DNA of 64,000 nucleotides from NCBI RefSeq assembly GCF_002198675.1, contig NZ_MWLL01000178.1, positions 1 through 64,000 of the forward strand, read 5' to 3'. The notes below the pieces were generated by a model, which searched no databases, had not been told where the DNA came from, and was given only the letters and a program-made list of their open reading frames with translations. The stretch comes from Kineosporia sp. R_H_3 (lineage in GTDB: Bacteria > Actinomycetota > Actinomycetes > Actinomycetales > Kineosporiaceae). A program made the translations under genes and the position numbers. Positions 1 through 7,769 of this stretch are shown here, in pieces. Numbering within the stretch: the stretch's first letter is position 1; the number at the start of each line of letters is the position of its first letter.

Positions 1-92
1 CCCCCACCCCGCTCATGCTCGCGCTGGGTACCGGTTTCGAGCCGTCAACGACCCGAGAACGGTACGCACCGCGAGCATGAGCGGGGTGGGGG
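1..92. repeat. Long inverted repeat / extended hairpin at window edge
   Basis: Bases 1-23 and 70-92 are perfect reverse complements (23 bp) around a 46-base centre. Inside it, 28-33 pairs with 60-65, so almost all 92 bases can fold into one imperfect hairpin. It starts 8 bases past the stop of the methyltransferase gene read on the minus strand. It is therefore probably that operon's terminator, perhaps a bidirectional one. The left arm touches the window edge, so the repeat may be longer. There is no T-run. A small mobile-element relic is possible but unsupported. Confidence 0.7.
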
Positions 93-99
93 GACGGCG

Positions 100-1056
100 T
101 CACAGGCGGTCGAGGACGAGCCAGCCGCCGTGGTGCTCGTCGACCTGGGCCACCCACCCGTCGGCGCGCAACGACTCCCCGGCGCGGCGGAGGTCGTCGA
201 GGCCGATCGTCCGGACGTGCCCGAAGGTCGGGTCCGCCTCGTCCTCGATCGGCACGGCGACGACGACGCAGCGCCGGGCGAGCCGGGTCGCCTCCGCGAG
301 GATGCGCTCCCCGTGGGCGGCGTCGACGTGCTCGAGCAGGTGCAGCACCGTGACGACGTCGACGGACCGGTCCGGCAGCGGCACCCGGGCCGCGTCGCTC
401 GCGAGGGTGCGCACCGGCGTCCCCAACCGGCGGGACATGACGTCGAGCAACCGGGCGGTGCCGGGCGCGACGTCGCACGCGAGCACGTCCCGGACCGCAC
501 CGGCCCGGCCGTCCGCGACCCGCAGCGGGAGGAAGCCGAAGCACGACCCGAGGTCGAGCAGACTGCGCGCACCGGCCTGCGCGACGAGCGCCTCGGCCCG
601 CACGTAGATCGGCGCGAACTCCGCGAGGGTGCCGGCGGCGGCCGTGCGGGCAGCGGTCCCCGTGCCGTCCGTCAGCTCGCCGAGGCGGTGCAACGTGTTG
701 CGGTAGAACGCCTCCCACGCCGTGCCCGGGTCCTCGTGGCACGTGAGGACGACGCCCGTGACGATGCTCTCGAAGGCGTCCGCGCCGACGACCCAGCCCG
801 GTGCGAAGAGCTCGTCGGCGACGAGCGCGGAGACGTCGGCCGACACCGACGTCGTCCCGAGCCCGTGGACGACGAGCAGCCGCCCGCCGAGCCGCCCGAT
901 GCCGAAGTGCGTCGTCCGGCCGACCCAGCGCTCCGGGCCGACGAGGGCCATCGGCCGGCGCCGCACGACGACGACCGCCTCGTCGACGTACCGGCCGTCG
1001 GGCGCGGGGCGGAACGGGTCGAAGGACATCGGCTCACCGGCAGGCAGCGCGCTCAT
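100..1056 (-). CDS. mftM: SAM-dependent methyltransferase, MftM-like (mycofactocin)
   Basis: This 318-aa class I SAM methyltransferase has a motif I LDLGSCFGF at residues 167-175, a D at about 195 that would hold the SAM ribose, and LHLLEHV at 238-244. The first ~150 residues form an extra domain absent from minimal methyltransferases. Family knowledge: MftM methylates the oligoglucose chain of the redox cofactor mycofactocin, and in mycobacteria it lies near the mycofactocin-dependent methanol dehydrogenase rather than in the core mft cluster. The same neighbourhood is seen here. The ATG overlaps the VWA gene stop by 4 bases, so translation is probably coupled. The core mft genes are not in the window. 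The family assignment rests on context plus fold; a generic methyltransferase remains possible. Confidence 0.68.
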   Translation of the reverse strand: MSALPAGEPMSFDPFRPAPDGRYVDEAVVVVRRRPMALVGPERWVGRTTHFGIGRLGGRLLVVHGLGTTSVSADVSALVADELFAPGWVVGADAFESIVTGVVLTCHEDPGTAWEAFYRNTLHRLGELTDGTGTAARTAAAGTLAEFAPIYVRAEALVAQAGARSLLDLGSCFGFLPLRVADGRAGAVRDVLACDVAPGTARLLDVMSRRLGTPVRTLASDAARVPLPDRSVDVVTVLHLLEHVDAAHGERILAEATRLARRCVVVAVPIEDEADPTFGHVRTIGLDDLRRAGESLRADGWVAQVDEHHGGWLVLDRL

Positions 1057-2567
1057 GCGCCCGGCGCCAGGCGGTCGAGGCCGGACAGGTCCCGCACGAC
1101 CTGCACCCGCGAGCAGTGCTCGGCGTAGAGCGGCAGGTCGCAGCGGCCCAGCCGCCACGAGTACGACGGCTCCGGCGTGAGCCATACCGTCTCCCGCACC
1201 CGACGGGTCATCTCCTCGAACGCCGCCACGTTCGGGTCGTGCCCGTTGCCGCGGCCGTCCCCGAGGACGACGAGCGTCGTCCGCCGGGTGAGCGCCGTGC
1301 CGTTCTCCTCGACGAAAGCACCGAAGACGCTGCCGTAGTCGGAGTCCGCGTCGACGTCGAGCACGCCACCGGCCGGCAGCCCGGCGACGACGAGGCCCAG
1401 CGCGTCCTCGGGGTGCCGCTCCGCGAACAGGTCGGTCGTCTCGACGGCGTCCGCGACGAACGCCCACGACCGCACCTGCGACACGAGGCTGCTCAGGCCG
1501 TGGACGACGTGCAGCGTGAACCGGGACGTCGCCCGCACCGAGAGCGAGACGTCGACGAGGACGACGAGCCGCGGCCGGTCGTGCGGGCGCGACACCGTGA
1601 CCGGCCGGAACGGGATCCCGTCGTAGCGCATGCTCTGCCGCATCGTCCGGCTGCCGTCGACCCGGCCCGCGGCACTGACCCGGCGCCGGGCACGCGGCGC
1701 ACCGTGCATCGTCCGGACGAGGCGGCGCAGCGACTCCTCGAGGTCGGCGCGCTGCTCCTCGTCGAACGGGTCGTGCACCGGCGCCGGCGTCAGGCCCTGC
1801 GACTCGACCTCGCGGTCGAGGGCGAGGAGCTTCTCGAGGTGGTCCTTGAGCCGCTCCGGCAGGCCGTCGAGCAGCCCGCCGATCCGGCGCCGCAGCCGGG
1901 CCAGCTCCTCGGCGTCGAGGTCGCCGTCCGACCCGACCTCGCCCGCGAGCCAGTCGAGCAGCGCGAGCTCCTGCGCGACGGAGAGCATGACGTCGAGCGC
2001 CGGCCGGTCCGAGCGCACGAGGTCGCCGGGCGCACCGGCGCCGTGCAGCCGCGACACGGTCAGCTCGACCCGGGCCGCCTCGCCGAGCACGCTCGTCCGA
2101 TCCGTCGACAGGACGATCTCGTCGGTGAGCGCGGCGAGGTCGATCTTGTTGGCCTCCTGGTGGAGGTTGTACTGCTCGGCGAGGTCCTGCTCGTCGAAGT
2201 AGTCGCGGATGTCGGCGGGCTTGCCGTGCGAGTGCCCCTGCTGCGGCGTCCTCGACGGCTCCTCGGAGAGGGTCATCGCCTCGGTCTCGCCGCCGTCGTC
2301 GAGGTCGTCGTGGGTGTGGCCGTGCCCCTCCGGCGCGGGCGGCAGCACCGGTCGCAGCCGGAAGAACGCGTCGAAGACCCGGTCGAACGCGGGTTGGTCG
2401 CGGCGGTCCTTGACGAGGGTCACGGCGAGGGCGTCGCGCAGGACGTCGCGGTCCGCGAGCACGCCGGGGACGGCCGCGACCCGCACCGCGTCGAGGGTCT
2501 CCGAGACGGAGATCCGCACCCCCACGAGCCGCAGGAGCCGGACGAACCGGTGGACGGCGCCCTCCAT
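1053..2567 (-). CDS. CoxE-like VWA domain protein with His-rich segments
   Basis: This is a 504-aa protein. Its C-terminal half (about 285-500) is a CoxE-type von Willebrand A domain with the MIDAS start DVSLS at 339-343 and a later GDGRGNG loop. The N-terminal half is helical and carries two short histidine clusters, H82/H84/H86 and H112/H114. Family knowledge: VWA proteins of this type work with a MoxR-family AAA+ ATPase to mature or activate metalloenzymes (CoxD/CoxE, CbbQ/CbbO). The partner ATPase gene ends 2 bases upstream, and the methyltransferase gene overlaps its stop. I infer an activation or metal-loading role for the neighbouring methanol dehydrogenase. The target is not proven. 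Confidence 0.85.
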   Translation of the reverse strand: MEGAVHRFVRLLRLVGVRISVSETLDAVRVAAVPGVLADRDVLRDALAVTLVKDRRDQPAFDRVFDAFFRLRPVLPPAPEGHGHTHDDLDDGGETEAMTLSEEPSRTPQQGHSHGKPADIRDYFDEQDLAEQYNLHQEANKIDLAALTDEIVLSTDRTSVLGEAARVELTVSRLHGAGAPGDLVRSDRPALDVMLSVAQELALLDWLAGEVGSDGDLDAEELARLRRRIGGLLDGLPERLKDHLEKLLALDREVESQGLTPAPVHDPFDEEQRADLEESLRRLVRTMHGAPRARRRVSAAGRVDGSRTMRQSMRYDGIPFRPVTVSRPHDRPRLVVLVDVSLSVRATSRFTLHVVHGLSSLVSQVRSWAFVADAVETTDLFAERHPEDALGLVVAGLPAGGVLDVDADSDYGSVFGAFVEENGTALTRRTTLVVLGDGRGNGHDPNVAAFEEMTRRVRETVWLTPEPSYSWRLGRCDLPLYAEHCSRVQVVRDLSGLDRLAPGA

Positions 2568-2569
2568 CG

Positions 2570-3892
2570 TCAGCGGCCCTTGCCCGGCGGCTTGCCGGAC
2601 GGCGTCCCGGAGCCCTTGCGGCCCAGCGCCGCCGCGAACGACCGGCCGCCCTGGCCGGGCCCGACGGTCCGCCGTACCGCCGGTTGCTCCCCGGCGGTCG
2701 GGCTGCCGTAGTACGCCTCGTCGTGCCGGCCGGGCAGGTCCTTCGCGGCACGCACCGCGCGACCGTCGACGTCGCCGTCCGCCGGGTGCGAGTGGGTGCC
2801 CGGGCCGTGGTCGTGGTGCGGCTCCCCCGGGCCGTGCGAGTGCCCGTGGCCGTGCGAGTGGCCGTGGTCGTGCGCGTCGAGGGACGACGGCACGACCGCG
2901 TTCGGGTCGCTGAACGCGGGCAGGGTGTCGAGCGCCCGCTGCAGGTCCCGCTGGTACTTGAGGACGACGTTCGCCGTGTCCGACAGAACCGCCGCGGTGA
3001 GCTCCTCGACGCCGAGGACGGCGAGGGTGCGCGCCCAGTCGACGGTCTCGGAGACGCTCGGCGCCTTGCGCAGGTCGAGCCCGCGCAGCGAGCGGACGAC
3101 GTCCACGAGCCGGCGGGCGAGCGCGTCCGGCAGCCCGGTGTCCTTGGAGCGCACGATCTCCAGCTCGCGCTCCGGGCTCGGGTAGTCCAGGTACAGGTGC
3201 AGGCAGCGCCGCTTGAGCGCGGCGGACAGGTCCCGCGTCGTGTTCGACGTGAGGATCACGTAGGGCTGGTGGACGGCGCGGAAGGTGCCGAGCTCGGGCA
3301 CCGAGACCTGGAACTCCGCGAGCAGCTCGAGGAGCACGGCCTCGAGCGCCTCGTCCGCCCGGTCGATCTCGTCGACGAGCAGGACGACGGGCTCGGGCGA
3401 GCGCACCGCCTCGAGCAGCGGGCGGGCCGCGAGGAAGGTCTCGGAGAAGAACGCGCTGTCCTGCTCACCGATCCGCTCGACCGCCTCGCCGATCGTCGTC
3501 GTGTCCGCGACGACCTCGGAGATCTTGTCCCGCAGGAGCTGGGTGTAGAGCAGCTGCTTGCCGTAGTCCCACTCGTAGAGGGCCTTGGTCTCGTCCTGGC
3601 CCTCGTAGCACTGCAGCCGCAGCAGCCGCCGTCCCGTCACCGCGGCGAGCGTCGCCGCGAGCTGGGTCTTGCCGACGCCGGCCGGCCCCTCGAGGAGCAC
3701 CGGCCGACCGAGCCGGGACTGCAGGAACACCGTCGTCGCGAGCCGCCGGTCCGCGAGGTACCCGGCCTCCGCGAACCGGCTGACGACGTCCTCGACGTCG
3801 GCGAACTCGCCGGCGCCGAAGGACTGGTCACCGGCGGCCCGGGCGGCGGGCCCGTCGTGCCCGGTGGCGTGGCGGTGGACCTCGGAAGCCAT
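2570..3892 (-). CDS. MoxR-family AAA+ ATPase with His-rich C-terminal stretch
   Basis: This is a 440-aa AAA+ ATPase. Walker A is GPAGVGKT at 69-76 and Walker B is LLVDEID at 171-177. The sensor region TSNTTRDLSAALKRRC and a C-terminal helical lid follow. Residues 341-369 hold twelve histidines in 29 positions, mostly spaced as HxH, which looks like a Zn, Ni or Fe binding segment. MoxR ATPases remodel a partner enzyme, with a VWA protein as adaptor. The adaptor gene follows at a 2-base spacing, and the methanol dehydrogenase gene lies just upstream in the same direction. The His-rich tail is unusual for MoxR proteins as I know them. The gene starts at an ATG. Confidence 0.88.
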   Translation of the reverse strand: MASEVHRHATGHDGPAARAAGDQSFGAGEFADVEDVVSRFAEAGYLADRRLATTVFLQSRLGRPVLLEGPAGVGKTQLAATLAAVTGRRLLRLQCYEGQDETKALYEWDYGKQLLYTQLLRDKISEVVADTTTIGEAVERIGEQDSAFFSETFLAARPLLEAVRSPEPVVLLVDEIDRADEALEAVLLELLAEFQVSVPELGTFRAVHQPYVILTSNTTRDLSAALKRRCLHLYLDYPSPERELEIVRSKDTGLPDALARRLVDVVRSLRGLDLRKAPSVSETVDWARTLAVLGVEELTAAVLSDTANVVLKYQRDLQRALDTLPAFSDPNAVVPSSLDAHDHGHSHGHGHSHGPGEPHHDHGPGTHSHPADGDVDGRAVRAAKDLPGRHDEAYYGSPTAGEQPAVRRTVGPGQGGRSFAAALGRKGSGTPSGKPPGKGR

Positions 3893-3914
3893 GGCACTCC
3901 TCAGGATTCGCGGG

Positions 3915-3946
3915 CCCGCCCCCGCCCGTGCGGGAGCGGGGGCGGG
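3915..3946 (-). terminator. Strong hairpin between methanol dehydrogenase and MoxR genes
   Basis: The arms 3915-3925 and 3936-3946 are perfect 11-bp reverse complements, and a CCG/CGG pair extends the stem into the loop. The hairpin sits in the 64-base gap after the dehydrogenase stop. It has no T-run. It could be a partial terminator or an mRNA-stabilising stem that leaves the dehydrogenase message more abundant than its helper genes. Confidence 0.6.
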
Positions 3947-3956
3947 ACCGTGCGGG

Positions 3957-5249
3957 TCAGGACAGGAGGTCGTCGAGGTCGCCGGTCATGCAGTGCTCGA
4001 CGACGGGTCGGACCGTCTCGAACGTGCACTCCTTGGCGTTGCCCGGGGTGCAGGCGTCCCCGAGGACGTGGTGGGTGATCCGGTCCACGTCCTTCTCGTC
4101 ACCGGTGATGACCGAGGCGTTCTCGTAGAACTTCGTCGGGCCGACGCCGAGCCGGTTCTTCGAGTACGAGCTCTGGGTCACGTCGACGAAGCGCTCCGGG
4201 ATGCCCACGTCGCGCAGCAGCCGGATCGCCGCCGCGAGCGCGGCCTCGGCGGCCTGGACGTCGGTCATGCCGTGGGTGTCGATGCCCATCGCCCGGGCGA
4301 TCTCGGCGAAGCGCTTGTAGGCGACCGGCATGTTGAACGCCCACACCCGGGGCAGCGCGATGGCGTTGTTGAGCCCGTGGTGGGTGTCGTAGAACGCGCT
4401 CACCGCGTGCGAGATCGAGTGGATGATCCCGAGGCCGCCGGAGTTGAACGCCTGGGCGGCGATGTACTGGGCGTACATCATCCCCTCGCGGCCGGCGAGG
4501 TCCTGGCCGTTCCACACCGCGGCCCGCAGGTTCTCGGCGGTGAGCTTGATCGCGTGCAGCGCGTTGCCGAGCGACGGCTGGAAGTTCAGCCGCGAGACGT
4601 ACGGCTCGCTGGCGTGCGCGAGGACGTCGAAGCCGCATTGCGCCGTGTAGTCGATCGGGCAGTCGTAGTAGAGCACCGGGTCGTCGATGGCGAGCGTCGC
4701 GACCGAGGCGTCGTCGAAGGCGACGTACTTGTGCGGGTTGTCGGGGTCGGTCGTCGTGTCGGTGATGACGTACGCCCACGACGTCTCCGAGCCGGTGCCG
4801 GCCGTCGTCGAGACCGCGATGTGCGGCGGGTTCTTCGGGTTCTCGCTCTTGTTGAAGCCCTCGAACTCGTTGACGTTGCGGCCGTCGTGCGCGACGGAGA
4901 TCCGCGCGCCCTTGCACGCGTCGTGCGACGAGCCGCCGCCGATCGACACGAACGAGTCGCACTTGTTCTCCTGGTACAGCGCCACGGCGTCCATGACGTT
5001 GTAGTCCTTGGGGTTCGACTCGACCTTGTCGTAGATGACGACCTCGAGCCCGTGGTACTTCATCGACTCCGAGATCTTGTGGACGATGTCGGTGCCGCGC
5101 AGGCCGCTCGTCATGATGAGCGTCCGCCGGAAGCCCAGCTTGAGCGCCTCCGGCCCGATGAGCTCGTGCGCGCCGGGGCCGAGCATCGCCCGGGGGAACG
5201 GGTGGAACTCCTTGATGGGGAACGGCTTGAGCAGCTCTTCGACCTGCAT
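3957..5249 (-). CDS. mno: NDMA/mycofactocin-dependent methanol dehydrogenase (iron-ADH family)
   Basis: This 430-aa group III (iron-containing) alcohol dehydrogenase has GGGSSHDACKGARI in the nucleotide-binding lobe. The metal-binding lobe carries HASEPYVS, GIIHSISHAVSAF and DTHHGLNNAIALP, the conserved His/Asp ligand region. Family knowledge: actinobacterial Mno/Mdo enzymes oxidise methanol and other primary alcohols. They keep NAD(P) tightly bound and pass electrons to mycofactocin, or to NDMA in vitro. The MftM-like gene downstream fits this. An in-frame start 29 codons upstream exists, but the ATG at 5249 follows an AGGAGGAGG ribosome site and matches the family N-terminus. The substrate could be another short alcohol. 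Confidence 0.88.
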   Translation of the reverse strand: MQVEELLKPFPIKEFHPFPRAMLGPGAHELIGPEALKLGFRRTLIMTSGLRGTDIVHKISESMKYHGLEVVIYDKVESNPKDYNVMDAVALYQENKCDSFVSIGGGSSHDACKGARISVAHDGRNVNEFEGFNKSENPKNPPHIAVSTTAGTGSETSWAYVITDTTTDPDNPHKYVAFDDASVATLAIDDPVLYYDCPIDYTAQCGFDVLAHASEPYVSRLNFQPSLGNALHAIKLTAENLRAAVWNGQDLAGREGMMYAQYIAAQAFNSGGLGIIHSISHAVSAFYDTHHGLNNAIALPRVWAFNMPVAYKRFAEIARAMGIDTHGMTDVQAAEAALAAAIRLLRDVGIPERFVDVTQSSYSKNRLGVGPTKFYENASVITGDEKDVDRITHHVLGDACTPGNAKECTFETVRPVVEHCMTGDLDDLLS

Positions 5250-5368
5250 GGTCGGCCTCCTCCTGCTGGGGTTCGCTGGGGTGGCCTGGACCGTAAGCCG
5301 GTCACGGACGGCGGCAGAAGATGTGACGGCGAACACTCGACCCGGACCCGTCCAAGGGCCCGGACCGA

Positions 5369-5386
5369 CCTGCCCGAACGGGCAGG
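5369..5386. promoter_or_regulatory. Short perfect hairpin in the methanol dehydrogenase-dinB divergent region
   Basis: CCTGCCC (5369-5375) pairs with GGGCAGG (5380-5386) across a GAAC loop. It lies about 120 bases upstream of the methanol dehydrogenase ATG and about 80 bases upstream of dinB. It may be an operator or a leader structure. A possible minus-strand -10 (TACGGT) lies at 5290-5295. No regulator gene adjoins it. Confidence 0.35.
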
Positions 5387-5434
5387 CCCCACGGGCGACC
5401 CGGTCAGTGCGAGCGGACCCGAGAGGCCTGGTGT

Positions 5435-5457
5435 TCGAACTGGTGTTCGAATAGACT
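5435..5457 (+). promoter_or_regulatory. LexA (SOS) box plus -10 element of dinB
   Basis: TCGAAC-TGGT-GTTCGA at 5435-5450 is an exact match to the actinobacterial/Bacillus-type LexA operator. TAGACT at 5452-5457 fits a TANNNT -10 box, 6 bases ahead of the GTG at 5464. Transcription should therefore begin at or next to the start codon, giving a leaderless mRNA, and LexA bound at the box would cover the promoter. No Shine-Dalgarno sequence is present, which agrees with leaderless translation. Confidence 0.85.
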
Positions 5458-5463
5458 CGCGGC

Positions 5464-6744
5464 GTGCGCGTGACGCAGAAGCAGCCGAGAGCCGGGCCGA
5501 CGATCCTGCACGCCGACCTCGACGCCTTCTACGCCTCCGTCGAGCAGCTGCTCGACCCGGCCCTGCGCGGCCGGCCGATCGCCGTGGGCGGCAGCGCCGA
5601 CGGCGGGGTCGTCCTCGCGGCGTCCTACGAGGCGAAGGCGTTCGGCGTGCACGGCGGCATGCCCGGGTGGCGGGCCCGTCGGCTCTGCCCGGCGATCCGG
5701 TTCGTCGGCGGCCACTTCCGCGAGTACCAGCGCCTCGCGGACGACGTCATGACGGTGCTGCACGACTTCACCCCCGCCGTCGAGCGGATCTCCATCGACG
5801 AGGCGTTCCTCGACGTCTCGGGGGCGACGCACCTCTTCGGCCCGCCGACGGCGATCGCGCAGGCGCTGCGGCACCGGGTCCGCACCGAGGTCGGCCTGCC
5901 GATCTCGGTCGGTGCCGCGCGGACGAAGCACCTCGCGAAGGTCGCCTCCCAGGTCGCCAAGCCGGACGGGCTCGTCGTCGTCGAGCCGGACGACGAGCGC
6001 GAGTTCCTCGCACCCCTGCCGGTCGCGCTCATGTGGGGCGTCGGGCCGGTCGCGCAGCAGCGGCTCGCCGAGCGCGGCATCCGGACGATCGGCGACCTCG
6101 CCGCGACGCCGTCGTCCGCCCTGGAGCGGCTGCTCGGCGACGCCGTCGGCGCCAAGCTGAGCGCCCTGGCCCACAACGAGGACCCGCGCCGGATCGTCAC
6201 CTCGGCCCGGGCCCGCTCGGTCGGCGCCCAGTCCGCCCTCGGCCGCCGGACGCCCGAGGCCGAGCTCGTCCGCCGGGTCCTCACCCACCTCGCCGACCGG
6301 GTCGCGACCCGGCTGCGGGCCAAGGAGCGCGCCGGTCGCACGATCACCGTCCGGGTCCGCTACACCGGCATGCGCGCGGTCACGCGCTCGACGACGCTCG
6401 GCGCCGCGATCTCCTCGACGCTCTCGCTCACCGAGGTCGCCGAGCGGCTCGCCTGGCAGGCGATCGGTGACGAGACCGGCCCCACGCCGGAGATCACCCT
6501 GCTCGGGATCTCCGTCTCCAACCTCGAGCACCAGGGCGTCGTCCAGCTCGAGCTGCCCTTCCGGCCGGAGGACCCGCACCGGCCCGGGTCGCCGACCGGC
6601 TCGGCGCGCTGGGTCGTCGACCGCACCGTGGACGCCGTCCGCGAGAAGTTCGGCCAGCACGCCGTCGGCTACGCCCCGGTCGAGCTCGCCCGCGGGGCGG
6701 GCGTCCCCGACGAGTTCCGCGAGCTCGCCGAGCACGACCTCTAG
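5464..6744 (+). CDS. dinB: DNA polymerase IV (Y-family translesion polymerase)
   Basis: This is a 426-aa Y-family polymerase. Catalytic acidic residues are D18 (HADLDAFY) and D112/E113 (SIDEAFLDVSG), with Y23 in the steric-gate position. The thumb and little-finger domains follow, and QLELPF about 70 residues from the end looks like a beta-clamp binding motif. It copies past damaged template bases. The LexA site directly upstream indicates damage induction. It converges on the DUF2785 gene with a 12-base gap. The GTG at 5464 is preferred because it sits at the predicted transcription start; GTG at 5470 is a close alternative. Confidence 0.95.
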   Translation: MRVTQKQPRAGPTILHADLDAFYASVEQLLDPALRGRPIAVGGSADGGVVLAASYEAKAFGVHGGMPGWRARRLCPAIRFVGGHFREYQRLADDVMTVLHDFTPAVERISIDEAFLDVSGATHLFGPPTAIAQALRHRVRTEVGLPISVGAARTKHLAKVASQVAKPDGLVVVEPDDEREFLAPLPVALMWGVGPVAQQRLAERGIRTIGDLAATPSSALERLLGDAVGAKLSALAHNEDPRRIVTSARARSVGAQSALGRRTPEAELVRRVLTHLADRVATRLRAKERAGRTITVRVRYTGMRAVTRSTTLGAAISSTLSLTEVAERLAWQAIGDETGPTPEITLLGISVSNLEHQGVVQLELPFRPEDPHRPGSPTGSARWVVDRTVDAVREKFGQHAVGYAPVELARGAGVPDEFRELAEHDL

Positions 6745-6756
6745 GGCGGTCGACCC

Positions 6757-7599
6757 TCACGGGCGCAGCGGCGGCCACCACGGCGCGAGCGAGCGCAGGA
6801 CCGCCGCCCGGACGGCGTCCGCGGAGCTGCACAGGACCGGCGTCCCGACGAGGGTGACCGCCGCCCGGCTGTCGACGAGGACGTAGAGCATCTGCAACGC
6901 GCGCACCGTGTTCGACAGCCAGGCGGGCGTGCGGACGGACCCGCGGGCACCGGCGGTGACCCGGGCCTCGACGAGCGCGAACCAGCCGTCGACCGCGTCC
7001 CGGTCGACGTCGTCACGGCAGCACAGGCCGTACAGGGCCTGGGCGATCCGGGCGTCCTCACCGTCCGCGAACAGCGGCGTGGCCGGATCCAGCAGGCGGT
7101 CGAGCAGCGCCTGCGCGATCCGCCCGACGTCCGCCGCCGTCAGCCGCGGCGACAACGCGAAGATCCCGAGCGCGTCCGCCCCGTGCGCGGGCGCGTGCAA
7201 CCAGCCGCTGTCGTCGTCCCAGGCGCGCAGGTCGCCCTCGGAGGTGTACCAGGCGATCGTCGCCGTGAGCCACGCACGGACGACCCCCGTCGGGACGAGC
7301 GGCCCCGCGGTGACCGCCACCCGCCCCACCACCTCGGCGAGGGCCAGCACCGCGAAGGACCGCGCCTGCGGTCGCGGGTCGCCCAGCCGTGCCGCCAGCC
7401 GGTTCCCCAGCTCCTCCAGCTCCGTGTCGAGCACACCGCGCTCGACCCAGGTGGCGAGGACCGGGTAGGCCGTGCCGTCCCTCACCGCGAGGACGGGGCT
7501 CGTGAGCATCTCCTCGAGGTCGGCGAGGAGGTCCTCGAGCGGGACACCTGGTGGGACGCGGCACCCCGCGTCGATGACCTGCCCCCAGTCGACGATCAC
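6757..7599 (-). CDS. DUF2785 domain protein
   Basis: This is a 280-aa, probably cytoplasmic, alpha-helical protein with the DUF2785 pattern: an early RDGTAYPVLATWV stretch and SGWLHAPAHGADAL in the middle. The family has no established biochemical role. The open frame continues upstream to an ATG at 7737, but that would put coding sequence across the 7710-7727 dyad and would add Arg-rich, unconserved sequence. GTG 7599 follows AAGG at 8-base spacing and gives the usual family N-terminus (VDWGQVIDAG), so I chose it. It is transcribed divergently from the acyl-CoA dehydrogenase pair and may share their operator. Confidence 0.7.
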   Translation of the reverse strand: MIVDWGQVIDAGCRVPPGVPLEDLLADLEEMLTSPVLAVRDGTAYPVLATWVERGVLDTELEELGNRLAARLGDPRPQARSFAVLALAEVVGRVAVTAGPLVPTGVVRAWLTATIAWYTSEGDLRAWDDDSGWLHAPAHGADALGIFALSPRLTAADVGRIAQALLDRLLDPATPLFADGEDARIAQALYGLCCRDDVDRDAVDGWFALVEARVTAGARGSVRTPAWLSNTVRALQMLYVLVDSRAAVTLVGTPVLCSSADAVRAAVLRSLAPWWPPLRP

Positions 7600-7709
7600 G
7601 GCATCGACCTTGCCCGCCGGGAGGCGTCGAGGCAACCGGCTCGGCGGAATCCGCGTCACGGCTGGCCGGGCGCGACCTCCGAGCACGGCTCGCCACCCGC
7701 GGGGCCGTT

Positions 7710-7727
7710 GGCTACTCTTCAGTAACC
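7710..7727. promoter_or_regulatory. Dyad operator between DUF2785 gene and acyl-CoA dehydrogenase operon
   Basis: GGCTACT and AGTAACC form an inverted repeat (6 of 7 positions) around CTTC, a size and spacing typical of TetR-family operators. It lies 43 bases upstream of the first acyl-CoA dehydrogenase start. TetR regulators commonly control fatty-acid genes in actinobacteria, but none is encoded next to it. Confidence 0.45.
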
Positions 7728-7769
7728 GGTGACGCACGCCGGATCCCCCACCGGCGAGGGAGCTCGACG

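Noticed and set aside
100-2751. 883-aa minus-strand frame covering the VWA gene
   Set aside because: Only its last 318 residues (the MftM-like protein) have a family pattern. The first part is Arg/Ala/Pro-rich shadow sequence of the VWA gene in another frame.
3669-6470. 933-aa plus-strand frame opposite the methanol dehydrogenase and across dinB
   Set aside because: Low-complexity Arg/Val/Asp composition and no motifs. Real genes with catalytic residues occupy both segments.
6757-7737. Longer DUF2785 start at ATG 7737
   Set aside because: It would cover the 7710-7727 dyad and add an Arg-rich, family-unlike N-terminus.
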